A DNA stretch of 64,000 nucleotides from Muribaculaceae bacterium (GCA_022510405.1 JAFLTP010000001.1:89193-153192); one strand, 5' to 3'; shown: positions 8,271-18,653, numbered from the stretch's first letter. Notes: generated by a model not told the origin, from the sequence alone. Numbers and translations: made by a program.

Positions 8271-9149
8271 TTGGAGTATACAAATATAGGGAAGAACATT
8301 TTTTCCAATAAATATTATAAACAAAACTTAATTTACCTTATTATGTTACTTGTAGACCTATTTTATCATTCTTTTACTGAAGATGAAAAACACTTAGTTG
8401 AGCAAATTAAAGAGAATGTTGATAATACATTTGATAAACTGTGTAATTTACAATATGACCTTGATCACTTTACTCCTCTAAAGAAACTTACGATTGTAAA
8501 AAATTTCACAAAAAAGACTTATCCTTTTTTAAATAACCGATTTAAAGTTGTTTTTTCAAAAGTAAAACAACAATCCAAAACCGGAGGCATTTTTATTCGT
8601 AGTTATTATAATGTAACTCTAGTAGATATACTTTCTAATTACTTAACGATAAAATCTGTGATTCCTAGCATTAATGGTGAATATAACTACAAAAAATTTG
8701 AATTTAATGAAACTGCCCTTTCTTGTATTCTTTACCATATTGTTGGCATGATTATGGCTTCTACCGGAAGACTTTTAGGATGTCAACTATATGCAGCATA
8801 TTTGATGGGTGTAATAGAATTCTTCCATGTTAATGATATTGATTGGTCATATACAAAGAACTTTATAGCCCATTATGTTCAGAATACAAATTATGAAGAT
8901 TTGGAACCTTATATAAGAGATTTAAAGAACTGTAAGAAATTATGTGATGAAAAAAGAACTGCGGTTAAGAAAGGGAAACCGCATACACGCAAAATCCGTG
9001 TTTCTGAAAAAGCAGTATTAAAACTATTGGAAGCCGGTTTAAGTCAAACAGAAATTAAGGATCAGTTAAGCATTAAGTATGGATGTTCACCTAAAACCGT
9101 CCAAAGGGCAATGAAGTCTTACGGATTGACCCGTTCATATACCAAATGA
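8271..9149 (+). CDS. Helix-turn-helix protein upstream of helicase/methyltransferase cassette
   Basis: 292 aa if the TTG at 8271 is the start; an ATG at 8343 (residue 25) is an alternative. The first 200 residues are hydrophobic-helical with no recognised family. The C-terminal 55 residues (VSEKAVLKLLEAGLSQTEIK ... SPKTVQRAMKSYGL) form a convincing helix-turn-helix like that of resolvases and small transposon regulators. It is transcribed toward the PLD-helicase/methyltransferase pair about 95 bases downstream, so it may regulate that cassette or be its accessory subunit. Function otherwise unknown. Confidence 0.7.
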   Translation: MEYTNIGKNIFSNKYYKQNLIYLIMLLVDLFYHSFTEDEKHLVEQIKENVDNTFDKLCNLQYDLDHFTPLKKLTIVKNFTKKTYPFLNNRFKVVFSKVKQQSKTGGIFIRSYYNVTLVDILSNYLTIKSVIPSINGEYNYKKFEFNETALSCILYHIVGMIMASTGRLLGCQLYAAYLMGVIEFFHVNDIDWSYTKNFIAHYVQNTNYEDLEPYIRDLKNCKKLCDEKRTAVKKGKPHTRKIRVSEKAVLKLLEAGLSQTEIKDQLSIKYGCSPKTVQRAMKSYGLTRSYTK

Positions 9150-9242
9150 TTCATATATCTACTTAGAAGCGGTTGAATCAGTAAAAATGACTAATTTTGT
9201 ATAGTTTAAGCAAAGTGCTTGACCTTAAAATCAAGATTTTTC

Positions 9243-12200
9243 ATGGATAACGCTTTAATTGATAATAGTGAAAATTCCAAACTTGTAAGTTATATTAAGG
9301 AACTTATCACTAATCCTAAATGCAACCATATAATGATTGCATCAGGATATTGGGATTTACCGGGAACAGCTTTAATTCAGGAAGAGTTGCGAGATTTCTT
9401 TCGTAGGGGTGGAAAACTTGATTTACTCATAGGTCAAGAACCTATGTTACAATATTATCAGGTAAAAAAAGATGAATACAACAAGTTCCCTGATTTCTAT
9501 ATTCAAAATGATGTCAATAAATTGACAGAAGAATATAAACCGGTTGGAGAACTTATTCTTGAAAATGGTAAAACTGATAAAAATCCTGATGGACTATTTG
9601 AAATTAGAGTGTATGGTCAAGACACGCTACAACCTCAGTTCTTACATGCAAAATGCTATATTTTCTTGGGAGATCAACTTGGAACCGGCATAATCGGTAG
9701 CTCCAATTTTACAAGGAATGGACTTCAAAATAATGATGAGCTTAATTACCTTGAAGGGAACGGTACTTTCGTAGCGGCACCGATGACAGCCCATTCCACT
9801 ACCAAATCACATAAGGTTTGGTTTGAGGAGCATTGGGCTAACAGTGTTCCATGGACCGGTAAATTCATAAAAGATATATTAGAGAAAGCTCCGATTGGTG
9901 TTGAGATATTAAAAGAGAAGAATAAAGACAAGTTGACTCCATACGAAGTCTATATCAAATATCTTCAACTTCAATTTGGAGATTTGGTAGATTCTGAGGT
10001 CAAGGAGATATTACATACATATTTGCCTGAAGGCATTGATGCACTGGGGTATCAGATGTATGCTGTCAAACAGTGTTATTCTGTTATGAAGAAATATGGT
10101 GGTTTCATGTTAGGCGATGTCGTTGGACTTGGCAAGACGATTGTGGGTGTCCTATTAATACGTTATTTCATAGAGAACGCTGAGAAATTGGGAAGGTCGA
10201 ACAAGGTTTTGATTGTAACGCCTCCGGCTATCAAAAACAACTGGATAGAAACTATTAATCTCTTTGATAAGAATCCCAGGAATGAAATAAATTCCCACCT
10301 AACATTTGTCACCACAGGTTCGATAGGGAAACTTTTTGATGAAGATGGGGAAGACATCGATGATGACGATTTAGGCCCGATAAAAACAGATGATTATGGT
10401 CTAATTCTCATTGACGAAAGTCACAACTTCCGTAATTCTGATACTGCCAAATATCATGCTCTTGAGGACTTGATTGAGGCTATTGGCTCTAATGGGCCTT
10501 TCCCATATATAGGACTTCTTTCAGCCACTCCGCAGAATAACTCACCTTTGGATATCCTTAATCAAATCCAATTATTCCAACGTATACCAAATCGTTCGTC
10601 TCTTCCGGGAGTAGAAGGAGGCAAATTATCTACCTTCTTCAATGATATGGACAAAAAATTTATGGAAGCGCGAAATATGCCTCAGAACACACCGGAGGAG
10701 AAAGAAAAGGCACGTGCTATTATCAAAGAAGTTTCTGAAAAAATCCGCAAAAGCGTATTGAATGATATTCTCATACGGCGTACACGTTCGGATATTAAGA
10801 AAATATATGGTGATGATGCCGATAAACTAAAGTTTCCGACTGTCGCAGGTCCTTTTAAATTGGAATATGCAATGAACCCGGTATTAAGACAACTCTTTGA
10901 TGATTCGATTGATGCCATAACGGATGAAGATGAAGATGGCAATCCACTGCCTGGTTCTTTGGGATTTTATAGGTATGCCGCTATCACACAATTTGTGGAT
11001 GACAAGAACAAAGAACAGTATGAGAAACGCAATCTAACTGTTGAAAGCATTACAAGAAGATTAAAGACCATAATGCAGACATTGCTTGTCAAGAGATTGG
11101 AAAGTAGTATCGCGGCATTTATCCAATCCTTGAAAAATCTGGAAAGATATAACAATGTAATGATTGATATGCTCAACCATGATTGTGTATATATATGTCC
11201 GGATATAGATGTGAATAAAATCCATCAAGAGAACCATGGTGATTTTCATCGTTTTTCCAGAACTATAGAGGAACTTTTAAAACGGAAAGTAAACACAAAC
11301 AATAAGAAATTTAAAACATCTGATTTTAAACCGGACTACATTGAAAAACTTCAATCTGACAAGGCTATAATAACTTCTCTTCTTAACAGATGGGAAGCCA
11401 TAAAAGTAGACCCTAAATTTGAACGATTCAAATTGGCATTGGATATGGAATTGTTTGACGATGAGTTTAACAATCCATCCGGTCAAGATGAGAAAAAACT
11501 GGTTATATTCACAGAAGCAATTGACACCATTGAACATCTTGAAAAGGAACTCAAATCAAGGGGTCATAAAGTATTGAAAGTTACATCTGAAAATCGAGAA
11601 AAGAAAAGAGAAGCCATAGCAAAGAACTTTGATGCGAATTTAAAACCGGAAGAACAGAAAAATGATTATGATGTAATAATCACCACAGAAGTACTGGCCG
11701 AAGGCGTTAATCTTCATCGTTCCAATGTCATTCTCAACTACGACACTCCTTGGAATGCCACAAGGCTTATGCAGAGGATAGGCCGAGTAAACAGAATCGG
11801 GTCAAAGGAAGAATTTGTGAATGTCTTCAACTTTTTCCCGTCAGAAGATGGCAATAAGCGGATAAAGCTCATGGAGAAAGCCTACGCTAAAATCCAGTCT
11901 TTCCATGAAATGTTTGGAGAAGATAATAAAGTCTTCACCGATGAAGAAGAATTATCGGATATAGATTTGAGAAATCTGGTTGATGGGGAGGAATCACCAT
12001 TCAATCCGTTTATTACTGAATTGAAAGAATACAAAACTGCCAATCCGGAAAGATATGAATTTATAGCCAATATTGACCCAGATAACTTGGGTGGTATAAT
12101 TCTAAATTCTTCTGATGATAAGAGTATGTTCATATTCACAGACAACACTCAGGGTTATGTAACAGTGATGACGGAGCAAGAGAATGACGACATGAATGTA

Positions 12201-12641
12201 AATATTGTTTCCAGCCTATCCACAATGGAATTTCTTAAATGCAAACCTGAGGATGTTTTCAAATCTGATGAGATAATAGACAACAATCTGATTGAAGAAG
12301 CGAAACAGGCATATCAACAATTTGTGGTAAATTTCCATAGCCGTCGGGACATTGACAATAAGATTACAGAAGCACGACAGGTTATCAAACACATAAGAAC
12401 CAGTTTTAAGGAACAATTGACTGAGAAAAGCAAAAGGGTATTAAAAAGTATTGAAAAACTGGTTACCGGCAATGATGGGAATACCATTAAAATAGTGCTT
12501 AAATATAAGAATCCTCAACCCAGTTTGTTTGGAATAGAAGATGATATAAACACATTGGTTGAATCTGTTTTCGCCAACATTGCTCAGCGAGCAGATTCAA
12601 AGCGTGGTGGAGTAAAATTAATAATATCTGAAACTAAATGA
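9243..12641 (+). CDS. PLD-like nuclease fused to SNF2-family helicase
   Basis: About 1132 aa from ATG 9243 (an in-frame TTG at 9219 would add 8 residues; a TAATTTTG promoter box lies at about 9192). The N-terminal domain is phospholipase D-like: an H-x-K motif (LHAKCY, about 134-138) followed by GSSNFT (about 152-157). The helicase core follows: Walker A GDVVGLGKT (about 291-299), DESHNF motif II, SATPQNN motif III, and C-terminal EGVNLH and QRIGRVNRIG motifs. PLD-family nucleases fused to SNF2 helicases occur in restriction-like defence systems. Its stop overlaps the start of the methyltransferase gene (ATGA), so the two form one cassette. Confidence 0.9.
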   Translation: MDNALIDNSENSKLVSYIKELITNPKCNHIMIASGYWDLPGTALIQEELRDFFRRGGKLDLLIGQEPMLQYYQVKKDEYNKFPDFYIQNDVNKLTEEYKPVGELILENGKTDKNPDGLFEIRVYGQDTLQPQFLHAKCYIFLGDQLGTGIIGSSNFTRNGLQNNDELNYLEGNGTFVAAPMTAHSTTKSHKVWFEEHWANSVPWTGKFIKDILEKAPIGVEILKEKNKDKLTPYEVYIKYLQLQFGDLVDSEVKEILHTYLPEGIDALGYQMYAVKQCYSVMKKYGGFMLGDVVGLGKTIVGVLLIRYFIENAEKLGRSNKVLIVTPPAIKNNWIETINLFDKNPRNEINSHLTFVTTGSIGKLFDEDGEDIDDDDLGPIKTDDYGLILIDESHNFRNSDTAKYHALEDLIEAIGSNGPFPYIGLLSATPQNNSPLDILNQIQLFQRIPNRSSLPGVEGGKLSTFFNDMDKKFMEARNMPQNTPEEKEKARAIIKEVSEKIRKSVLNDILIRRTRSDIKKIYGDDADKLKFPTVAGPFKLEYAMNPVLRQLFDDSIDAITDEDEDGNPLPGSLGFYRYAAITQFVDDKNKEQYEKRNLTVESITRRLKTIMQTLLVKRLESSIAAFIQSLKNLERYNNVMIDMLNHDCVYICPDIDVNKIHQENHGDFHRFSRTIEELLKRKVNTNNKKFKTSDFKPDYIEKLQSDKAIITSLLNRWEAIKVDPKFERFKLALDMELFDDEFNNPSGQDEKKLVIFTEAIDTIEHLEKELKSRGHKVLKVTSENREKKREAIAKNFDANLKPEEQKNDYDVIITTEVLAEGVNLHRSNVILNYDTPWNATRLMQRIGRVNRIGSKEEFVNVFNFFPSEDGNKRIKLMEKAYAKIQSFHEMFGEDNKVFTDEEELSDIDLRNLVDGEESPFNPFITELKEYKTANPERYEFIANIDPDNLGGIILNSSDDKSMFIFTDNTQGYVTVMTEQENDDMNVNIVSSLSTMEFLKCKPEDVFKSDEIIDNNLIEEAKQAYQQFVVNFHSRRDIDNKITEARQVIKHIRTSFKEQLTEKSKRVLKSIEKLVTGNDGNTIKIVLKYKNPQPSLFGIEDDINTLVESVFANIAQRADSKRGGVKLIISETK

Positions 12642-15600
12642 TTATGGCACTTCAGAAATCATTAGAACATATTTTCAACAACGATTATCCGGGAACACAG
12701 GTTTTTATTAAAGATGTGATTACCCCTGTGTTTGGAAACGATATTGAAATTATCAATGGAAATGTACTTGATACTCCTGAATTAAAAGCCAAGGCAACTA
12801 AGATAGGAATTAAAAGTATTAATCGTATAGCTGATATTACAGATGAAAACCTTCTCTCCTATGATATTTCATTATTTGATGTGGTTTTAAATAATTCTTG
12901 TAATATTGAGCAGGCCAAGGTTAATATTCAAGAGATCGTCAGAAAAGTAATGTTGACCTATTCCCATGTTTTTATTTTATTTCACTATGAAAATCCGAAA
13001 GATGTGCCATGGCGGTTATCATACGCATACAAAGAGGGAACACTAACATCTATGACTTCAGCAAAAAGATATACATACGTATTTGGCAAGAATTATAAAG
13101 GAAGAACAGCGGCTGAGCGTTTTGAAGAGTTATCAAAAACCCAAAAAACTGATGAGGATTTAATTGAGGCCTTTTCGGTTCAAGCTCTAAGTGATGATTT
13201 CTTCAATAGGTACCGTGCTTATTATGCTGTGTTTGTGGAATATATCACTGGTGAAGATTATGCAGAGAAGAGCAAAGATGATAACCTTAAAAAAATAATC
13301 AAAGAGTTCAAGTGGATAATCGATAATCCGGGACATGTCCAGTTTGCTGAGACATTTAATTCAGAGGGTAAGATTGCAAGGGATTACATCAAAAAGATGT
13401 TTGGAAGAATAATCTTCCTCTATTTTTTGCAAAGAAAAGGGTGGCTTTATGATAATGATGGTAAAGCAGACTATCGATATATGCACAATCTTTTTCTTAA
13501 TGCCGGCACGCTGCAAGAAAATTTCCTTGATGCTGTATTAGAGACTCTTTTCTTCTATGTACTCAATACAGACGGAACAGAGAGAAGAAAAGAAGAAGCA
13601 GCCATAGATGGTAAAGATATAAAAGTTGTTCCCGGTTGGCAGGAAATACCATATCTTAATGGAGGTTTGTTCAGTAAAGATGAGATAGACGAGAAAACAT
13701 GTAAATTACCGGCCATCTATTTTGAGAAATTCTTTGAATTTCTGGATAGTTTTAATTTTACCATTGATGAAAATGACGAAGAAGACGCAGAGATAGGTAT
13801 TGACCCTGAAATGTTGGGCCGTATTTTTGAAAGCCTTTTGGAAGATAACAAAGACAAAGGAGCTTACTATACTCCAAAACCAATAGTGGATTTTATGTGC
13901 CGTGAATCCATTATAGCCTATCTGCAAGAAGAAATCAAAACAGTAGATCCGGAGCAAATAAGGAATTTGGTTGAAAATCTTGATAAGGAGAGTTTAACCA
14001 AAGAGCAAAGAGAAAAGATAAAGGATAAGCTAAAGGTTGTTACTATATGTGACCCTGCAATCGGTTCCGGCGCTTTCCCTATGGGCTTGCTGAATCTTTT
14101 ATTCAAGTTACGAGTAATCCTTAATGATGATTTGAGTAAAGAAAAAATTAAACGAGACATTCTTGAAAACAATATTTATGGTGTAGATATAGAACAGGGT
14201 GCCGTTGATATAGCCCGGTTACGTTTCTGGCTTTCCATGATTGTGGATGAACCCAAGCCTATACCGTTGCCAAACTTACACTTTAAGATAATGCATGGAA
14301 ACTCATTGTTGGAAAGAATCGATGGTGAAGATTTATCAAAATTGACTCAGTATGATAATAATTCTCCGGATGGGACAATAGATTTTTCTGATAATGGGGA
14401 TAGAAAACGATTAAGTGAAGCTCTAAAAAAATATTATAATATACAGGAGTCAAAACGAAAAAAAGAGTTACTTCAAGAAATAATATCTAACGTAAAATGT
14501 CAAATAGAGGATAAAGGAATCAGCCTTAATGATTCATTTGACCCATCCTCTAATTCTGATTTTTTTCTTTGGCACACTTGGTTCAATGATGTATTTCAAA
14601 AGAAAGGAGGTTTCGATATAGTAATCGGGAATCCTCCTTACATCCGAAGAACCAGTTTACCGGCTAAGGATAAAAAACAATATGAAAATCTATTTGTTTC
14701 GGCAAAAGAACAATATGATATCTATCTTCTTTTCATAGAATGGGGTATAAAAATTTTAAAACAAAGAGGATTTTTAACATTTATAAATCCATTAAGATTT
14801 TTTAATGCAGATTATGGCATTGCAGCGAGAAATTATATTATGGAAAATACTTCAATAAAGGAAATTATTGATATTTCCCAATTAAAAGTATTCCAAAATG
14901 CAATGACTTATCCTTGTATATTTATTTTAGAAAAATCTGTTGTAAATGATAAATTTTTCTTTATAAGACCAAAAAATCTTAATGAAATCTCTAATAATGA
15001 GATGAATAAACATATCTTCTCCCAGAAACAAATAAGAGAAGATGACTTGAAAAGAATTTTAGTTGGTGAAGAAAAACTTAAAAATATAATAAAGAGAATT
15101 GAAGGCACAGGAAAAACCTTTAATGATTATTTTACAGCACCAAGAGGTCTTGCAAATAATAAAATAAATTTCAATAACGGAAATTTAAAAGCAATTAAAT
15201 CTAAACAGGTTAAGAAATACAAAATTGAAGGGGATTTTGTTTTAGTGAACACCAAAGAGAGCCAGCAATTTCATGAAAAATCTATAATAATGCCCAGAAC
15301 TGTTAAAAGTTTGCAAGCATCTATTAAACCTGAAGATATAATTTGTTTAGATAGAATATATTGGTTGCAATCAATAAAACAGATTAAAACATTATTGCCT
15401 TTTTTAGGTATCTTAAATTCAAAACTTATAAATTTTTGGTTTGAATATAACTATTGGTCTACAAAAGTTAAAGGGAATTATTTTGATTTAAACGGAGACC
15501 AGATATTGTCAATTCCTGTTATTGAAGATTTAATAGAGGACTCAACTTTTATTAAAATAGTTGAAGAAAATATTTCTAATGTAGATCAAAATGCTGAAAA

Positions 15601-15697
15601 TAAATTAAATAATTATATATTCAAAAAATTAGAATTTGATAAATCTGAAATTAATTTAATGAAAGAATTTATGGCTTTTAATGGACATTCATTTTAG
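12638..15697 (+). CDS. Large Eco57I/PglX-type DNA adenine methyltransferase
   Basis: 1019 aa. Gamma-type amino-methyltransferase motifs are clear: motif I DPAIGSGAFPMG near residue 471 and motif IV NPPYIRR near residue 664. A long N-terminal region and a C-terminal target-recognition region fit Eco57I/type IIG or BREX PglX-like enzymes. It would methylate adenine in an asymmetric site and mark self DNA. It overlaps the PLD-helicase gene by 4 bases, so the helicase-nuclease is the likely effector. The last 300 codons are more AT-rich than the rest, consistent with a swapped specificity domain. I see no PglZ, BrxC or DrmB, so this is not a complete BREX or DISARM locus. Confidence 0.9.
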   Translation: MIMALQKSLEHIFNNDYPGTQVFIKDVITPVFGNDIEIINGNVLDTPELKAKATKIGIKSINRIADITDENLLSYDISLFDVVLNNSCNIEQAKVNIQEIVRKVMLTYSHVFILFHYENPKDVPWRLSYAYKEGTLTSMTSAKRYTYVFGKNYKGRTAAERFEELSKTQKTDEDLIEAFSVQALSDDFFNRYRAYYAVFVEYITGEDYAEKSKDDNLKKIIKEFKWIIDNPGHVQFAETFNSEGKIARDYIKKMFGRIIFLYFLQRKGWLYDNDGKADYRYMHNLFLNAGTLQENFLDAVLETLFFYVLNTDGTERRKEEAAIDGKDIKVVPGWQEIPYLNGGLFSKDEIDEKTCKLPAIYFEKFFEFLDSFNFTIDENDEEDAEIGIDPEMLGRIFESLLEDNKDKGAYYTPKPIVDFMCRESIIAYLQEEIKTVDPEQIRNLVENLDKESLTKEQREKIKDKLKVVTICDPAIGSGAFPMGLLNLLFKLRVILNDDLSKEKIKRDILENNIYGVDIEQGAVDIARLRFWLSMIVDEPKPIPLPNLHFKIMHGNSLLERIDGEDLSKLTQYDNNSPDGTIDFSDNGDRKRLSEALKKYYNIQESKRKKELLQEIISNVKCQIEDKGISLNDSFDPSSNSDFFLWHTWFNDVFQKKGGFDIVIGNPPYIRRTSLPAKDKKQYENLFVSAKEQYDIYLLFIEWGIKILKQRGFLTFINPLRFFNADYGIAARNYIMENTSIKEIIDISQLKVFQNAMTYPCIFILEKSVVNDKFFFIRPKNLNEISNNEMNKHIFSQKQIREDDLKRILVGEEKLKNIIKRIEGTGKTFNDYFTAPRGLANNKINFNNGNLKAIKSKQVKKYKIEGDFVLVNTKESQQFHEKSIIMPRTVKSLQASIKPEDIICLDRIYWLQSIKQIKTLLPFLGILNSKLINFWFEYNYWSTKVKGNYFDLNGDQILSIPVIEDLIEDSTFIKIVEENISNVDQNAENKLNNYIFKKLEFDKSEINLMKEFMAFNGHSF

Positions 15698-15944
15698 TTA
15701 CGGGAAAAATAAATGAGTATAATCTAAGCAAATTTATTCAATGGTAAGGCATGGTGAATTAGTGACAACAGGGAGCCGGACTAATAGAAGATATTCATTA
15801 AAGCCATAAAAAAAAGAATTAAAAAAGAAATTAAGAAAGAATTTTGCGTATGTAATTAGTTATTAGAATTTTATCAATTTTGGTTCACATTTTTTAACTA
15901 AAAAGAAATTTAGCCAAAATGAATATAAACCTCAATGATAAGAT

Positions 15945-17285
15945 TTACTTGCTAATACTTCCAAATTTTGCAATAAAATCCTGACAGGTGTAGGAAATAC
16001 CTGTTGAGAGATTGACGATTTCCACATTATCATTGCTGCCGGAAAGAAAATCGGCGGATATAGAAAGTCCTTCCGGATTTTCAAATTCCAATTTCTTTAA
16101 ATTCCGACAGCCGGAAAATACTCCACCCAGGATTGTTTGGACAGATGCAGGAATCTTCACATATTCCAAATTATCACAATCCAAAAACGTGGCTCGATAT
16201 AATTTTGTAATTCCCTGGGGCAATTCGATAGATTTCAGATTTATACATTCTGCAAAGCCCATCATGGGTATTTCCGTTACATAAAATTTCTCACCATTAA
16301 CTTCATAGGGACTTTTAATATTAGCCTTATTACATATTTTTCTGGCTTCTTCATGGCAACATACGGAAATGGTCTTCTCAGATTTGAAAAACCGGTATTG
16401 TAACGGACCGTCAAAAATAATCAATGTATTTTCAATATTACGTCTCTCTCGTTCTATCCGTTCAAGTTCTTTTTGATTTACTGTTGTCGGTTCCGGTTCT
16501 CTTGATTTATTCTTACGGAATTTGGTTCTGAATTTATTTCTTTCATCAATTTTATCAATCTCTTTCAGTAAACCATGTAGAATATCCAGATTAGTGTCTG
16601 CTGCAAAACATTCCTCTTTGAAAATTTGAAAATCCTGACCAGGGAAACCGGGAAGACTATTTTCCATCGTTTCCAATAATCGACCCATTCCTCTGAAATC
16701 CATAGAGGCTGTTTTTTTGCTTCCCTCTCTCAAACCATATTTTTCAGAAGAGCCGGCTGTATTGTCGAACCAACTGGTGTAGCATTTATCTAGGTCAATC
16801 AAAAACAGATTGTGACTGCCATAAGTTAGCATGATATTATCTGGTTTTATGTCGCAATGAATGACATTTTTGTCATGTAGATATGCAACTACATCAAGCA
16901 GCTCTTCCAATAAATGTTTTATATTTTCTTTTTTAATAAGCCACGGGTCATATTTGTGTATCATGTCAGACAGCGTTTGGCCGTCAATATACTCAAGACT
17001 AATATAATCCGGTTGATAATCCAGATAAACCGGCAATGATTTGTGACGTAACAGTCCTCCAACCTCAAATTCTTTTTGGAAAGCATTGAGATATATTGGT
17101 TTATTTTGATATTCCTCTTTTAACTTTTTGACAAACACTAATCTTCCATTAACTCTTGTGACGTATGTTTCACAAGTAGTTCCTCCTCCATTCAATTTTT
17201 TTGCAAAATCAAAATTTATACGTCCTTTTTCTTCCTGATTAAAATCGGCAAAAGAAGATTGGATTTTGTCAAAAGTTGAGTCCAT
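15945..17285 (-). CDS. Ser/Thr protein kinase fused to BspA-type leucine-rich repeats
   Basis: About 446 aa from the ATG at 17285. An upstream in-frame start at 17369 is unlikely because a good promoter lies between. The kinase domain has FVKKL (ATP lysine), LEYIDG hinge, HCDIKPDN catalytic loop (about 144) and IDLDK in place of DFG (about 163). After a charged linker rich in Arg/Glu, the C-terminal third has LRR_5/BspA repeats (LKSIELPQGI, LEYVKIPASV, LKKLEFEN). HCD and DLD deviate from HRD/DFG but retain the catalytic Asp and metal Asp. A homologous kinase without LRRs sits in element 1 (48528). Several free LRR_5 proteins lie downstream in this element. Substrate unknown. Confidence 0.88.
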   Translation of the reverse strand: MDSTFDKIQSSFADFNQEEKGRINFDFAKKLNGGGTTCETYVTRVNGRLVFVKKLKEEYQNKPIYLNAFQKEFEVGGLLRHKSLPVYLDYQPDYISLEYIDGQTLSDMIHKYDPWLIKKENIKHLLEELLDVVAYLHDKNVIHCDIKPDNIMLTYGSHNLFLIDLDKCYTSWFDNTAGSSEKYGLREGSKKTASMDFRGMGRLLETMENSLPGFPGQDFQIFKEECFAADTNLDILHGLLKEIDKIDERNKFRTKFRKNKSREPEPTTVNQKELERIERERRNIENTLIIFDGPLQYRFFKSEKTISVCCHEEARKICNKANIKSPYEVNGEKFYVTEIPMMGFAECINLKSIELPQGITKLYRATFLDCDNLEYVKIPASVQTILGGVFSGCRNLKKLEFENPEGLSISADFLSGSNDNVEIVNLSTGISYTCQDFIAKFGSISK

Positions 17286-17308
17286 ATAAGTTGTAATTAT
17301 CTGATTTG

Positions 17309-17339
17309 CAAAATTAGTAATAAAACATGCCTTTTCAAA
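17309..17339 (-). promoter_or_regulatory. Bacteroidales-type promoter of the kinase gene
   Basis: Minus strand: TTTG (17336-17339), 19-base spacer, then TAATTTTG (17309-17316), 24 bases before the ATG at 17285. It decides the start codon for the kinase. Confidence 0.7.
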
Positions 17340-17501
17340 AAGAGAGGAGGTGGTCTGTCGCAGATTCACCTCCCAATCAAATCTTCAAAGTTATGTTTCT
17401 TTACATATTACGTTTCACTTCATCTAATAGCTGTATGTCTCTGCAAAGTAAGTAATAAAAACTCTAATTTTCAAAAATTCAGAGGTTCACATAGTCCATA
17501 A

Positions 17502-18308
17502 TCATTTACAGGCTTTTTCTCGAATTAAGGCATAAAGCTCCTCCCAGTTGATTTCCTCGTGAGAATGAGAATCCATATATGATTGCCAAGTGTCATAACG
17601 AGTGGTAAGTATTTCCTTTGCTTTCTCCGGAACCGGGAAACTTGGTTTAGAAATATGATATGGAGAAGTGTCAGGATCGAAACCATTGGCTTGAATATAG
17701 AAATACATATCAGCCATAGCATCAAACAAACTCAATGGCACTCCTTTGTTTTTATCATTTCCATTATTTCTTATTCTTTTTTCATATAATTTCCATATTT
17801 CTTCTATTGAAGACGGTAGACCATTAATAACAGACAGAAACACTTTATTATCATCAACAATTTCAACTATATCACCCATCTTAAACTTGATTTCTTCAGG
17901 TAATCTTCCCATAAATATACTTGCTTCTGATGGTTCCTCGTTTATCTCCCAAGTACATACAGACCTGTCAATTTCTTTTCCGTTTTTATCATAAAGCCAC
18001 CATTCCAGTTGTCCTCCATCTTCAAACAAGGTATTTGCCGGGATTCTCTCAATTAAGGCACTATGTATATGTTTTCGATAATGACTGTCTGATTCTTGGA
18101 TATATTTAAGCATGTATTTTACTGCCTTGTCTTTGGAAGTATACCAATTATGTGATGTTCCAATTTCATAGCACCAATCACCGGTCTTTTCGTCTTTTTT
18201 GAATCCAGTGGTATTTTTATCGATTTCTCGGATAGTCAGTTTATAAATACTATCTCCGGTAATAGCCGGCCTGTTTGTGGCGAGAGTATAGAATTCTTCT
18301 TTTGTCAT
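17502..18308 (-). CDS. Hypothetical protein under the element-2 operator
   Basis: 268 aa, no family recognised. Acidic, soluble, no signal peptide. The sequence has many Trp/Tyr residues (DWCYEIGTSHNWYTSKD near 43-59; LEWWLYDKNG near 108). The start at 18308 is 50 bases from an operator copy (18359-18372), which in the gene's direction reads ATGGACTAAATGGA followed directly by TTTTG. That arrangement places it in the putative regulon. It is followed leftward by the kinase gene after about 215 bases. Confidence 0.7.
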   Translation of the reverse strand: MTKEEFYTLATNRPAITGDSIYKLTIREIDKNTTGFKKDEKTGDWCYEIGTSHNWYTSKDKAVKYMLKYIQESDSHYRKHIHSALIERIPANTLFEDGGQLEWWLYDKNGKEIDRSVCTWEINEEPSEASIFMGRLPEEIKFKMGDIVEIVDDNKVFLSVINGLPSSIEEIWKLYEKRIRNNGNDKNKGVPLSLFDAMADMYFYIQANGFDPDTSPYHISKPSFPVPEKAKEILTTRYDTWQSYMDSHSHEEINWEELYALIREKACK

Positions 18309-18358
18309 ATTACATCAATAAAAACATGTAAAATGTAACCATATAGGCTTTTACAAAA

Positions 18359-18372
18359 TCCATTTAGTCCAT
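18359..18372 (-). promoter_or_regulatory. Element-2 operator copy 1
   Basis: TCCATTTAGTCCAT on the plus strand; ATGGACTAAATGGA toward the gene at 18308, immediately followed by a TTTTG -33-like box. Confidence 0.6.
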
Positions 18373-18386
18373 TACGTGATAATACT

Positions 18387-18418
18387 TTTGTCATTAATGT
18401 TGATAGTACATAATTTTG
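18387..18418 (+). promoter_or_regulatory. Promoter of the small winged-helix gene
   Basis: TTTG (18387-18390), 20-base spacer, TAATTTTG (18411-18418), 16 bases before the ATG at 18435. Diverges from the operator-linked promoter to its left. Confidence 0.65.
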
Positions 18419-18434
18419 CAGATATAGAGTTGAT

Positions 18435-18653
18435 ATGGGCAAAGGATTGAGTCTGCAGGAGGCTATGGTTTATGTGCTGGTGACCGAAGCGAGAGGGCTT
18501 TCGGTTCCACAAATCACATATCTGATTAACCGTGAACGTCTTCATGTCAGAAAAGATGGTGAGCCTGTTTCAGAAGAGCAAGTCTGGGCTTGTTATTTCC
18601 GGAATCGTCACACTTTCGTCTGGGAAGGTGGTATTATACATTTAGTGATGTGA
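18435..18653 (+). CDS. Small winged-helix protein, HARE-HTH-like
   Basis: 72 aa. The pattern SLQEAMVYVL...GLSVPQITYLINRE..., a turn with KDGEPVSEEQV, then FVWEGGIIHLV resembles the HARE-HTH winged helix found in restriction and chromatin-linked proteins of many bacteria. It would bind DNA, possibly as a small regulator or adaptor. It is monocistronic with its own promoter, and its stop overlaps the end of the convergent gene at 18642 by 12 bases. Family call is from remembered sequence pattern and moderate. Confidence 0.65.
   Translation: MGKGLSLQEAMVYVLVTEARGLSVPQITYLINRERLHVRKDGEPVSEEQVWACYFRNRHTFVWEGGIIHLVM

Noticed and set aside
12638..15697. BREX (PglX) assignment for the large methyltransferase
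   Set aside because: No PglZ, BrxC or BrxB nearby; the partner is a PLD-SNF2 fusion instead.
17484..17497. Degenerate operator (CACATAGTCCAT) upstream of the kinase
   Set aside because: Only one half-site matches and it lies about 150 bases from the kinase promoter.
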